A stretch of 64,000 bases of DNA from Plantago major (taxonomy: Eukaryota; Streptophyta; Magnoliopsida; Lamiales; Plantaginaceae). The first letter of the stretch is position 1. The number at the start of each line of letters is the position of its first letter. Location: the NCBI GenBank assembly GCA_026545765.1, contig CM048840.1, positions 84,906,877 to 84,970,876 of the forward strand. The letters run 5' to 3'. A model generated the notes under the pieces. That model was not told where the DNA came from, did no database searches, and was given only the letters and a program-made list of their open reading frames with translations. Made by a program: the position numbers and the translations under genes. Shown here piece by piece: positions 9,976 through 21,330 of the stretch.

Positions 9976-10975
9976 ATGACAAGAATTGATTCAGCTGGGA
10001 GTTTGGACTGGAATCTGGAGCAGAGGTGGCAATCGGGCCGGTCGGGCCGGGCTAAATCGGTCCGAGCCTATTCCGGGCCTGTTTTTAAGGGGCCGGGCCG
10101 GACGGGCTTTTGAGATATATGTAGGCCCGGCCAAGCCCCTAGCCCCATGATTTTGGGGCCAGGCCGGGCCGGGCCAGGCTCATTAGCGAGCTGGTCCGGG
10201 CCAAAAAACAAATTTTCCTCTCTTTTATTTTTCATTTCTCTTTTTATACATAAGAAAAAAAGAACTTATTTTTTCTTGACATGTAAAATGTTATTACAAA
10301 CTCTTTACTAGTTAAATGCATAAATGAAAGGAAAAGAAATACTATATACATAAGCAATGTACTGTACTGGGTGAAAGTTAAGTAAGCTATTGTTTTGGCT
10401 CATTTAACATACATGTGATCAAAATTCAAAATCATTAAACATGTGAAGTATAAAAGAATCTTTGAGAGGCAAAAGAGGAAAAAAGAATTGATGAAGAATA
10501 AAATGTAGATGATGAATTGATGAGTGAATGGGACGGCAAGTAGGAAGAAAAGAATGAACAATTTTAATGTGTTTTGGAGTTGGACTATGGACTTGTAATG
10601 TATAAGTCCAATTAGTGTGATTAGTTTTATTAGAGTCCAATTTTAATGTGTTAGCTCGATTAATAAATTTCGATTCTTATCAAATATCACATAATATGTT
10701 CAATAAATATATCGAGCTTTTCGGTCCGGACCGGGCCATGGAATAAGTGGCCCCTAAAGCCCCATTAAAATATTCGGTCCGAGCCAGTCACAGGCCTATG
10801 TTAACGGGCCGGTCCGGGCCGGGAGGGCTTGTCTACGACAGGCCCCATTAACACCTCTAATCTGGAGAAGGGAGTTTCTGTAATAAATAGGCGGTCACTG
10901 GTCAGACAGTGGAACTGTGAAGGAGAACCGAGGAAGACTAAAGAAAGTATAAATAAAACACATATGTGGCAGTGT
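9976..10975 (+). pseudogene. Exon-like open stretch interrupted by a hAT MITE
   Basis: An AG-ended, intron-like sequence (TTGATTGCAG near 9964) precedes a frame starting MTRIDSAGSLDWNLE. After removal of the hAT element and one target duplication the frame stays open (GVSVINRRSLVRQWNCEG) for about 45 residues. A TGA lies directly upstream in frame. No protein family is recognised. It may be a fragment of a captured or interrupted host gene, or chance. Confidence 0.2.
10021..10859. mobile_element. Non-autonomous hAT element, 839 bp
   Basis: Exact 8-bp target duplications ATCTGGAG (10013-10020 and 10860-10867) flank inverted ends CAGAGGTGGCAAT and (complement) TAGAGGTGTTAAT. Subterminal regions are packed with GGGCCGGGCC motifs at both ends. 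This structure is diagnostic of the hAT superfamily. No transposase frame is present inside, so it needed a helper. Confidence 0.95.
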
Positions 10976-11664
10976 TTTATTGGGTTAAACAGTATCATTA
11001 GCAGCCTAATTAACAGTATATCTCCAGCCATTTAAAATAGGAGTAGATTACAGTTTCTTTGATAATACATTGTTTTGATTCTTGTCATATTGCTGGAAAA
11101 CATTAGAATTAGAGTTCTTTTTTTATTTTTATAATCCGTATATAAGATTCATTGCTTCGTGCAGGAGAGGCCCAAAAGTTTTCATTTGCTTGCCTGGGTC
11201 GTTGCTCCTGTAAGAAAGATACAAGAGTTTGACACTTCTCTTTACTTTCATAGACCCCATATTTAGGTATCTCTACTATAAAAGCAACGTTATAATGGGA
11301 AAAAAAAAAAAAAGCATGAAATATTAGTAACCGATTCGCCAATTAGTACAATTACAATTTTATAAGAAACATTTCCAATATAAAACAAACAGATCTAATA
11401 CCTATAATATCTAATTACAGAAGTTATCCAAGCATAGGGAATAGCAAGCAAGGAGAACTAGAAGAATATCAATGACTACCTAAATCAAACTTAATCACAT
11501 TTGTTTAATTAAATAGGGACTTTCTATACTCTAAACTACACTCTCTGTTCTTACCTTTGTGCTCTTGCGTTCCTTTTAGGCGCTATGAAATGTAAAATGT
11601 CATCGTTTACTACAATCTTCCAAGTTTTGTAACTGCTGAGGAGTTACTACAGCATTATCTCAGA

Positions 11665-12067
11665 TTTGATTTTGTAATCAAATCTGGGATTTATTGATGA
11701 TTGTTATAGAATTAAAACTTGAGCTGTTACCTTTGTTTATGATGGTCAATAAGAAGAGACACACGGAATAAGCCTTTCTCTTCTTCTTACTATTCTTTCT
11801 CCTTCCCTGATTTTGCATAAACCGAGCATCCGTTCCAGTTCGCCGGAAATTGCTAGCTTGTGCGGCTAGTAATTTTAGTTAATCGTTGTATCCTGGGAGG
11901 CAAACGCTCGATGTTTCAAGCACCATAGGTGAGAGGGCGTATTTGCTTTAAGAAATATGTGCGAGCACAGGCCTCAATTCTTGTTGTTGAAGGAGGTTTG
12001 ATTCAATTTGTCTACTTTCTTTTATATTTATTCGTATATCTTTGAATACATATTATTTTGTGTAACA
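11665..12067 (+). repeat. Copia-1 5' LTR, second segment
   Basis: Matches the end of the 3' LTR from ACCATAGGTGAGAGG to TTATTTTGTGTAACA, with a short additional match at TTTGATTTTGTAATC. The part between about 11690 and 11925 (including ATCCTGGGAGGCAAACGC) is present here but deleted in the 3' LTR. Ends in CA as LTRs do. Confidence 0.75.
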
Positions 12068-12161
12068 AACTAAAGCAAATATCGTATTTCTATTTGTTGA
12101 TTTGAGAATTTTTCCTTTGTTAATTCAAAGATATTAACTTGCTCTGTTTTCTTCCATAGAA

Positions 12162-13097
12162 ATGTCTACTGAATTTGCTTATGCTGCTGCTACGGCTCCT
12201 GCCCAAGGCTCTGGTTCGATGTCTCAGTCTGGTACTGGTTTCATGGTTCACACTCAGATGGCTGGATCGACCTTCTCGATTCCTGCAAGCCATGCTGAGA
12301 AACCTGAAAAGTTCAATGGGTTGCACTTTAAGTGTTGGCAACAGAAAATGTTGTTCTACTTGACCACGTTGGGTCTTGCTACGTATCTCACTAACGATGC
12401 TCCCAATGTGACTTTGGATGGGCCAAGTCAAGAGGAAAATTGTGAGAAGTTGACTGCCCTTGATGCGTGGAATCATGCTGATTTCCTTTGCAGGAATTAT
12501 GTGTTGAACGGGCTTTCTGATGCTCTGTACAACGTGTATGGACAAATGAAAACCGCCAAAGAACTGTGGGAGTCTTTGGATAAGAAATATAAGACTGAGG
12601 ATGCTGGAGCCAAGAAGTTCATTGTTGGACGATTCTTGGACTTTGCAATTGTTGATTCTAAATCTGTAATCAGTCAGGTTCAAAAATTGCAAATGATCTA
12701 TGAGATTGATTCTGAGGGCATGAAGCTGCCAGAAGCGTTTAAGGTGGCTGTTGTGATTAAAAAATTGCCACCGGCTTGGAAAGATTCCAAGAATTATCTG
12801 AAACACAAACGAAAGGAGATGATCCTTGAGGAGTTTATTGATCGGCTCAGAATTGAGGAAGATAATCGTGCTTTTGCCAAGTAGTCTGGATATGTTCTTA
12901 ACTCCCCATGTCCGGATGCTAGATCTAATCTAGTTGAGCATGGAAAAGACAAGAAGAAAGCTTCTTCGAGCAGGTTCAAAACGAAACCAACTGGTGGAGT
13001 TGAGAAAAGGAAGTTCACTGGGAAGTGCTTCAATTGTGGCACGGTTGGTCACAGATCTGTTGATTGTCGCAAACCCAAAAAGAAGAGTCAAGCTAAC
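12162..13097 (+). pseudogene. gag: Copia-1 gag
   Basis: ATG at 12162 opens a frame with the copia gag core ([18 protein letters not shown] near residues 46-65) and the helical gag region through about residue 240. A TAG at 12882 interrupts it. The same frame continues to a CCHC zinc knuckle CFNCGTVGHRSVDC (13026-13067), complete in its Cys/His residues. A frameshift follows near 13097, after which the pol frame is used. Gag packages the element RNA; this copy cannot do so without reading through the stop. Confidence 0.85.
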
Positions 13098-15971
13098 ATG
13101 TTGAAACTGTTACTAAGGATGTAGCTGATATGAACCTTTGTGTTGTGGTTTCTGAGGTGAATCTGGTTGATTCTCACACCAGAGAATGGTTCATTGATAC
13201 TCGAGCTACTAGGCATGTTTGCTTCAACAAGGATATGTTTTCTCAGCTTGATGAAACTGAGACTGGTGAAAAGATGTACATGGGGAATTCTGCTACCTGC
13301 AATGTTAAGGGTCGTGGGACTGTGATTTTAAAGATGACATCTAGGCTCAAGCTGACCTTGAACAATGTGCTCTATGCTCCTGAGATTGGAAGAATTTGGT
13401 TTCTGGTTCTCTTCTGATCCAGCATGGTTTTCGTGTTGTTCTAGAGTCTAATAAGGTCATTTTGACCAAGAATGGTACCTATGTTGGCCACGGTTATATA
13501 ACCGAAGGCATGTTCAAAATCAATGTAATGGTTGTTAACACCAATGCTAATGGAAAAGCTATGAATTATGCGTACTTGCTTGAGTCTTTTAATTTGTGGC
13601 ATAGTAGACCTGGACATGTTAATTATGATACCTTGCGTAAATTAATTAACTTAAAATGTTTACCAACGTTTCATATTGATGCGTCACACAAATGTGAAAC
13701 GTGTGTTGAAGCAAAGATGACACGATCTTCTTTTAAGTCGATTGAAAGAGAGACACAGCCTCTTGATTTAATACATACCGATGTATGTGATTTGAAATCA
13801 ACTCCAACACGTGGGGGCAATAAGTTTTTAATAACTTTTATAGATGATAGCACTAAGTTCTGTTATGTGTATCTTCTTAAAAGTAAAGATGAAGCTATAG
13901 AGAAACTTGTTCTCTATAAGAATGAAATTGAGAATCAACTTAACAAGAAGATCAAAGTGATCGTGGTGGGAAATATATTTCTCCACTTGAACAGTTGTGT
14001 GCTTCTAGTGGTATTAAAAATGAGACCACTGCTCCATACTCACCGTAACAAAATGGCATTGCTGAAAGAAAGAACCGTACTTAAAAGGAAATGATGAATG
14101 CCATGTTAATCACTTTTGGAATGAATCAAGGAATGTGGGGTGAAGCTGTTTTGGCAGCTAACTACATTTTAAATAAAATTCCGAAAAAAGAAGGCAGACA
14201 AGAGCCCATATGTGTTGTGGCATGGAAGAGCTCCCTCTTATAAACACTTGCGAGTGTGGGGGTATCTTGCTAAGGTGATGGTTCCTTTACCAAAGAAGGT
14301 TAAGGTAGGACCTAAACCTGTAGACTGCATATTTGTTGGATATGCACATAACAGTAGTGCTTATCGATTTTTGGTGGTGAAATATGAGATTTCTGACATT
14401 CACAAGAATGCGATAATGGAATCACGAAATGCTTCATTCTTTGAGGATGTGTTTCCATGTAGAAAGTTAGAAGATGTTGCAAATAGCTCTTCTAAACGGA
14501 CACATGATGACACACAAGAACATAATGAAGAAAGTGATAAAGAAGAGGTTGAACCAAGACGTAGCAAACGTGCAAGAACTGAAAAATCCTTTGGTCCTGA
14601 GTTCTTGACTTACGTGCTAGAGAGTGAACCCCAAAATTACCAAGAGGTTGTGACCTATATGGAAGGACCCTTGTGGAAAGAGGCGATCAATAGTGAAATT
14701 GAGTCGATCCTGCAAAATCACACTTGGGAGCTAGTGGATCTTCCCCCAGGGAGCAAACCACTAGGTTATAAATGGATTTTCAAGAGGAAATTGAAGGCTG
14801 ATGGAACTATTGATAAGTATAAAGCCCGACTGGCGTGATTAAAGGTTATCGCCAAAAACATGGTCAGGACTATTTTGACACATATTCTCCTGTGTCAAGG
14901 ATAACATCTATCCGGATGATAATTATGTTTGCTTCTTTACGCAATCTTGAAGTGCATCAGATGGATGTAAAGACTGCTTTTTCTAAATGGTGATTTAGAA
15001 GAAGAAATTTATATGGAGCAATCTGAAGGTTTTTCTGCACCTGGTCAGGAAAAGAAGGTTTGTAAATTGGTGAAGTCTTTGTATGGCTTGAAACAAGCAC
15101 CAAGTGGCATGTGAAATTTGATAATGTCATGATGGAGAACGGGTTTGTCATTAACGAAAGTGACTAATGTGTCTACATAAAGGAAACAGAAAATGGCTAT
15201 ATCATTTTATGTCTTTATGTAGACGACATTCTTATCATTGGGAGTAATGATAAAATGGTCAAATCTACGAAGGATATGTTGAAATCCATATTTGATATGA
15301 AAGACATGGGCCTAGATGATGTAATCCTTGGAATTCAAATTGTTATAACACTGAATGGGTTGATGTTGAATCAGTCTCACTATGTGGACAAGATTCTTGA
15401 GAAATTCAACAAAGATCGTGTTGAAACAGCTAGAACTCCACTGGACCCAAGTGTTCATCTTGCGAAGAACAATGGCTTGGGAGTGTCTCAAGTTGAGTAC
15501 TCTAGGATAATCGGAAGCCTAATGTACTTGATGAACTGCACAAGGCTAGACCTTGCTTTTGCAGTAAGCAAACTGAGTCGTTACACAAAGAATCCAATAG
15601 TAAATCATTGGAGTGCGATAATGAGAGTATTAAAGTATTTGAGATTTACTTGTGATTTTGGACTACAATATGCTAGATATCCTCTTGTGCTGGAAGGATA
15701 TGCGGATGCCAACTGGATCTCAGATTTTAAGAATGCTAAATTCACAAGTGGATATGTCTTTATCTTCGGAGGAGCAGCAATATCATGGAAGTCTTCTAAA
15801 CAGACTGTCATAGCGAGATCCACGATGGAAGCTAAGTTTATTGCGTTGGACTCTTGTGGAGAGGAAGCCGAATGGCTACGCATTTTCTTAGAAAGTCTTC
15901 CAAGTTGGCCCAAACCTGTGCCTGCTATACGTGTGCATTGTGATAGCCAATCTGCAATTGGTAGGGCACAA

Positions 15972-16003
<32 letters not shown>

Positions 16004-16174
16004 ACGTCGTAGACACAAGTCCATTAGACAACTTCTCACAACTGGTGTTATCTCTATATAGACTACGTTAAGTCTAAAGATAATTTAGCGGATCCGTTAA
16101 CCAAAGGGTTAAATGGTGAGATGGTAGTAAAGTCTTCTGCTATAATGGGATTGAAGACTTCAACTAATGGTTGA
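13098..16174 (+). pseudogene. pol: Copia-1 pol (protease, integrase, RT, RNase H)
   Basis: Domains follow copia order. The protease active site reads D-T-R-A (13196-13207) instead of the usual D-S/T-G-A. The integrase zinc region has LWHSRPGH and CETC (13595-13705). The integrase core has HTDVCD, then DRGG after a frameshift near 13960, and NGIAERKN with TAA stops at about 14028 and 14069. The RT spans WELVDLPPGSKPLGYKWIFK (about 14727) to YVDD (15216-15227), with shifts near 14836, 14985 and 15105. RNase H (ADANW, about 15704; STMEAKF) shifts near 16055 and ends at TGA 16172. At least six lesions show that it is long dead. Confidence 0.9.
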
Positions 16175-16520
16175 TGCGAAGGAAATTCAACCTAGTTGAC
16201 TGGAGATCCGAAGACCTAGGTTCAAAGGGACAACCTGATTATATCAATGAGGAGTTCATTGTGGGGGTTTACCTATACAATGACAAAAACGTGAAAGAGG
16301 TTAACCATATGGGTTTTAATGATTCTTACTAGTAATATAGTTACACGTGATAAAGAATCACCTATGTAAGAGGGAAGTGTGGGCCGCTTCAACAAGAATT
16401 GGATCCCGAATTCTTTTATACTCTTGCAGAACTAGGAAAGGTGTTTCATGGACAAAATGAACATAACCATGAGAACGGAACAATGCCAGAGAGTACCTGT
16501 GTGGAATGCACTATCGTTTC

Positions 16521-16986
16521 ATGGAGACCATTTTTTAATTGAGAAAACTAAATATATAGTCATAAGCTACTAAGTGATAGCTTCGATTTGATATATTGTA
16601 CGCCCAAAACGGACCTTAGGTTAGTGATGAATAGTTGCTCAAAGTTGGAAGGATAAGTGGGATTGTCCCACATTGACAAATAGCAAAAGGTTTATCTAGT
16701 TTATAATCTATCCTGCTATACTACTTGTTCAAGTGTGATGGTAAGGTTATGGTAGACACTCTACGCGTGCGCGCATGGGGGTGCAAATCCTGGCCAAATT
16801 TGTACTAAAACTAGCCAACGTTTTTTGATTTTGTAATCATACCATAGGTGAGAGGTCGTATTTGCTTTAAGGAATCTGTGCGAGCACATGCCTCGATTCT
16901 TGTTGTTGAAGGCGGTTTGATTCAATCTGTCTACTTTCTTTTATATTTATTTGGATATCTTTGAATACGTATTATTTTGTGTAACA
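16521..16986 (+). repeat. Copia-1 3' LTR
   Basis: Aligns with both segments of the 5' LTR and ends in AACA directly before the GATTT target duplication. It lacks the first ~50 bp of the LTR and about 240 bp internally. Confidence 0.75.
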
Positions 16987-16991
16987 GATTT

Positions 16992-17280
16992 TAAAGTAGT
17001 ATATTGGTTGTGTTTGAACGAACTGTTTGATTGCATTTCCACTTTGTAAGCCCATGAGACTTATACATTACTCGTCTCGTCTTCATAGGAGATGTAGTGA
17101 TTTAATGACTAGTACTAATTTGGTTCCTATTTAACTGTTCAATAGTTCTGAACGATTTTTGCACGTTTATTGGCTATAGGAGCTTGTTTACAAAGTTCCA
17201 ACCGCTTGATTTGAGATATTGATTATATGTAGTCACTCAGGCCAATCTGCAGTCTGCACTAACCTTTCATTTCTCATACT
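16992..17280. other. No feature seen
   Basis: AT-rich host DNA between Copia-1 and the WRKY-related duplicate. Nothing recognisable. Confidence 0.4.
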
Positions 17281-17760
17281 TAGGTATCTCATCTCAATCA
17301 GTTGAGTTTGATTATCATCAAACCTTGAAACTTGAATGTGGCTTATTCATGAACAGATCATGAACTAAAGAGTTTCTAACTCTTCTCCAGAATTACTACT
17401 ATCAACACAATCACTGCAATACTAACACTCTCTCCTGAGTTCTGATAGTTGCCAAACCTCACCTTTCTCTTTATCAAACCTCACCTTTTCTCTTCATCAC
17501 CTTTCTCTTTATCATTCCTTACCTCACAAGGGTGTCTAGCTGAGTTATTTGCTTTTTTACTGTGCTTTCTGTGCTTTGAAATTCGTGTACATCTTCACTT
17601 TTGGGACTTCCATTAACGCTTATTAAAGATTGTTCGCTCTCGGTGCTGGTGTTACCCCTTGAACTTGACTTACTGTACTGCTACATTCATGAAACCACAA
17701 TGCCTTCTCATAAGAAGATATATAGAATATCATCTACAGAAGCAAGTTATGCTTTGGAAC
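17280..17760 (-). pseudogene. Decayed partial duplicate of the WRKY gene (exon 1 region and 3' flank)
   Basis: The stretch 17597-17750 matches WRKY exon 1 at 20821-20985 with many substitutions and small gaps. Shared landmarks on the + strand are CTTTTGGGACTTCCAT, CTTGAACTTGA, CTTCTCATAAGAAGATA and CAGAAGCAAG. The preceding 17391-17480 matches the sequence downstream of the WRKY stop (about 19681-19790: CTACTAT..ACACAATC, GCCAAACCTCACC). Exons 2 and 3, including the WRKY domain, are missing. So this is an old tandem copy with an internal deletion and cannot encode a WRKY factor. Confidence 0.75.
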
Positions 17761-19814
17761 AATTCCATTTCTGACTAAATTGCCAAGAAAATGGCCTTCT
17801 TAATGTAGTATATGGTTAGTGATCCTTTCAGAGGTTTCGCCTGTCACACGAGTCTGAATCTCATATTTCCGTATGTGAAAAGAAATATGAACATCTTTAT
17901 GTACCAAACGTGTACTGATTGGTATTACATGTTCAAAATTGTAACCTTCTCACGGCGTGTAAACTGTTAATATGTCTTCCCTCAAATCAAGTTTGCCACC
18001 AATGATAGCGGTACTATTGGCTAGAATTTGTCACCCTAAGACAGTACAGTCCGCGGTGTTTGTAGGTTCCACTCGGTGTTCAATTCCTTCTTCATTTTCA
18101 TTTTAGATTAAAAAAAAAACATAAGTGTTGTCGGATTAATACATGCGAACAGCTAAGGAAATTTAAGGCTAAGTATCTTTACAAAAAAGTGCAAAGAATA
18201 GTATCGAACATCCTAATGAACATGCCAAAACGACTTGTCGAATTATTGGACCAAATATGTGTCTCAGAATTACATACTTATTGCACCTGAGTAGGAGAAT
18301 GAAGTTGATGATTCATAGGTAGTGGAGAATGAATTATCTTCATAATCTGGGATTGAAAGATGGTGTGTGTTTGTTGGAATTAATGTTTGTCGAATGAGAA
18401 CCAGCAGAGTGGATGACTTTGTGAGGCACTCATTGGGGATTAAGCTCACTACAGTAATTTCTGAGAAAGAAACTCAAATCATTTGAGCCATTTTGACAGA
18501 TGGTTTTGTATTTTTATCAATGTCTTTCTCCCCCTCCTCATGTACGTGCAACATTTTGTTATTCGGAGTCTCCCATCTGATAATTCAAAAAGTGTTCTGG
18601 CATGTTCATTAATAAACCTTGATACTCTTCTTGGGACTTATTTTTAGATAGTTGGTCTTAAGTCTCCTAATCTTTTTGATAATTGAGATCTGGTAAAACT
18701 GATATGTAACTAGGCTTAAAAGAAAACAATTTATCCCTGGTAAGGTTGAGGTTGAGGCCAAGGCTAATGTCAGTCTAGGTTCCAACATGAATATTTTCAT
18801 TTCTTTTACTTCACACTAATTTGACTATCACTGTTACCAAATACTATCAGTTAGTTATGTTAGCACAACAAAAGATTAGGAAACTTAAGGCCAAGTATCT
18901 TGGAAAAAAGTGCGAAAGTAGTATGAAATTTCCTAGTCGAGATTGAGCTCATTTGACTATGAGCTCGCTAGAGGAGTTGCTGAGAGAGAAGCTCAAACTC
19001 TTTTGAGGAATTTCTCACTGGTTTCTATTTATAGTTGCTGGGATATTTAAGCTCATTATGTACTCTTTGGTGCTGGTGCATTAGAGTAACATTTTTTATA
19101 TGTTACTCCGTCTAAAGGATCCACCGCCACTATTGTAATGATCAGATTGCACATCACATAGCTCTCGGACGATATTTCATTAGCGCATCAGTCACAAGCA
19201 AGTTGATAGTGGTGATGCTTTATTCGGGTCCCCTAATAAAGTAATGTGCCACTCTTTCATGGTTAAAAAACTTTATGTTAGCTGCTTGTGTTGGAACGGT
19301 CTGGTATCCATGCATTGGACTTTTTAAGGATAACGGGAGTTGGGAACCTGCAAATTACTCTGTTTTGACTTGAGATTGAGTCGATTTAGTGAATAGTAAG
19401 TTTGTTTTTGTTGAATTGTTCAGTATCCATGTGCTATTCAAGAACTTGATTTGAGAATCTTATCAGGTTTAGTAATGGCAGTATGCTCTAAGTTTTTACT
19501 ACTTACAGTTAGAATATCTCAATCAGTCTGGCCTTGGTTTGTTGTTTTCACTTTCCTTTGTTTGCGATACATGTAATGTAAGTTGTGCTCAAAAGTCACC
19601 TGAAGTTCTGTTAACACGGAAAATTGAATCTTGAAAACTTCTTATCGATAAATGAAATATTTTCTAGCTATTCGCTAGAATCACTACTATTGACACAATC
19701 TGTTACTATAAATTACTGCTAGACTATCGCTCTGTTGAGTCTACAAGTTCATAACTATAGTTGCAAAACCTCACCCTTTAGCTTTTTTTCTTCCTTGCAA
19801 TGTTTAGACTTTGA
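17761..19814. other. Intergenic DNA with an internal old duplication
   Basis: No gene is supported. Segments 18150-18215 and 18869-18935 are related (GGAAA(T/C)TTAAGG, AAGTATCTT, AAAAAAGTGC). So are 18430-18520 and 18950-19040 (GAGCTCA/AAGCTCA, GAAACTCAAA/GAAGCTCAAA). Together with the WRKY remnant these show that the region arose by tandem duplication. Confidence 0.5.
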
Positions 19815-21098
19815 TCATGTGAAAAACCCCGAGGCATTGAAGGGGAAATTTGAATCCAGGTCTGCTGGGCCAACCGAAAACTCCACCCCTCCAATCGGCG
19901 AATTGGTTGTCGATGCATGTGCTGAGACTATTTCCGCAACATTAGATCTCGAATGTTGTAAATTTGTAGCCTCCCCATAGTTCATCGGGTAAGCTGGTAC
20001 TGAGAAGTAGTTTGACTCTGATGTGGCCGGAGAATAGAAGAGGGAAGAACCTGCTCCCAGGTGATTATCGTCAACAAGGCCAGAAATCGGAAAATAGCAA
20101 TTTTCTGTGCTGTGACATTCTGGAAAAGAGAAGTGAGCTGGTGGTATCTCTTTATTGTTAAAACCGTCTGTTTCGACTCTGAGGTTTGCTTTTAAGTTTG
20201 AAAGTGTCTGATTCTGATTGTTATTTTCAGGTCCCTGTTTATGAGGTGATGATTGTGTTGGAATTTCAGTGACAGGATTGTTGGACTGGGTGCATGTGTG
20301 TGTTCCTTTGTACGTTATTTCAAAGACAGTCGGGTCTTCATCGGACCTCTGAACTTGTTTCGTCGCCCAACAGTCTTGAAGGAGACGGTACGTACATCGG
20401 TAATAGCTTCTGTGAGTATGGACACATGTTTTTAGTGAGTAATTCTGTAATTGCAATTTTGTATATTTCTTGATTGTGCATATGTATGTAGAAAGGTAAG
20501 GTTAGTTGTTATATACCTGGGATATTTTGCACCCAAAATGTCCTTCTGGCCGTACTTTCTCCAACTATATCCATCATCAGTAGGTCCTTGGAGAATATTT
20601 TCGGAGTTGACCTTCGTGTGTTCGGTCCAAGTTGGTTGCATTTTTCTGAGAAGTCAATTGAGAAAAAATCATTTAGAATTTTGGTCTTAAATTTGTTATA
20701 AAGTTACATGTCAAAATAAGAGTGTTTAATACTTTAATGTTCAGTTGAAATATATCCTACCTCTTATTTGGTGTTTCTCTGTGGTCCTGGTGATGATCTC
20801 TGAAATTCTTGTAGATCTCCTCGCTTTTGGGACTTCCATCAACACTTATCGAAGATGCAGTCACTCTCGAAGTTGGTGTTACCGCTTGTCCTTGAACTTG
20901 AACTTGACCTGCTGTGCCACTACTTCTGAGAATCCACAACGCTTTCTCATAAGAAGATAGTATCTTCTGCAGAAGCAAGTCGTGTTCTTTAGATGGAGAC
21001 GTGGTGCACAAATGAAACTGTAGCTGCCTAGCTTTCTCCATCCCTTGAGTCAGCTCGTTGATCAGCGTCTCGTGTTCCCATGTTAGTGCACTTTCCAT
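19815..21098 (-). CDS. Group III WRKY transcription factor (WRKY41/53/30-like)
   Basis: Three exons on the minus strand: 21098-20761, 20645-20517 and 20409-19815, with GT-AG introns of 115 and 107 bp, give 353 residues. The first exon has the group III leader (SALTWEHETLINELTQGME, then ILSSYEKAL). The WRKY domain spans the second intron: WRKYGQK (20543-20563, residues 141-147), then a C-x7-C-x23-H-x1-C zinc site (C161, C169, H193, C195), which defines group III. The intron splits the Arg codon after KYP, the position conserved in WRKY genes. The C-terminus ends ASGFFT, as in WRKY41/53 relatives. I chose the Met at 21098 because its context matches the family; a Met nine codons upstream (21125) is possible. 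Such factors bind W-boxes (TTGAC[CT]) in the nucleus and act in defence and senescence (family knowledge). No lesion is visible. Confidence 0.93.
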
Positions 21099-21304
21099 AT
21101 CTTGCTTCCAGTTGTGTTTCTGCAATCTAGAGTGGGATTCAGCGTTCGAGCTAAATGCAGGATTTTCGTGCTCCGGTTACACAACAGAAGCAAAATACAT
21201 TGGTATGTATATGTTTAAGGGCAAGAACTTGGAAAGTGCAGTGAACTTAGGGTGAAATGTTAAGGAGTTGTTTATATGCTAGCTTGTGTTTGGTGGAAAT
21301 GGAA

Positions 21305-21330
21305 TTGAATGGATTGTGTATATATACACA
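21305..21330 (-). promoter_or_regulatory. Candidate TATA box of the WRKY gene
   Basis: On the minus strand GTATATATACAC lies about 220 bp upstream of the chosen ATG, next to a short CA repeat. A W-box core TTGACT lies at about 21453, which would fit the auto- or cross-regulation common among WRKY genes. Transcript data would be needed to fix the start site. Confidence 0.4.

Larger units (their letters stand above)
8284..11664. other. Foreign 3.4-kb block inserted in the Copia-1 5' LTR
   Basis: The 3' LTR passes directly from ACTAGCCAACG to TTTGATTTTGTAATC (16808-16837), whereas the 5' LTR has 3.38 kb between the same landmarks. The block holds a 106-bp tandem duplication, one Tourist MITE, two Stowaway MITEs, one hAT MITE, a 26-bp inverted repeat (9517-9542 and 10975-11000) and an exon-like open stretch. 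About 1.9 kb remains after removing the MITEs. No terminal repeat or target duplication of the block itself was found. The last 560 bp (11100-11664) show no feature beyond a 14-base A run near 11300. Confidence 0.55.
7926..16986 (+). mobile_element. Copia-1: degenerate Ty1/copia LTR retrotransposon
   Basis: Bounded by identical 5-bp GATTT repeats (7921-7925 and 16987-16991), with LTR-type ends TGTTGG at 7926 and AACA at 16986. LTR sequence is shared between 7926-8283 plus 11665-12067 (5' LTR, split) and 16521-16986 (3' LTR). Between them are gag (12162 on) and pol in copia order: protease, integrase, RT, RNase H. The 5' LTR is interrupted by about 3.4 kb of foreign DNA carrying further MITEs, and the 3' LTR has lost its first part and an internal segment. 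All coding regions carry stops and frameshifts, so the element is dead. No clear Met-tRNA primer site follows the 5' LTR. Confidence 0.85.

Noticed and set aside
19735-21255. Plus-strand frames over the WRKY gene
   Set aside because: They are antisense to well-supported WRKY exons and show no protein features.
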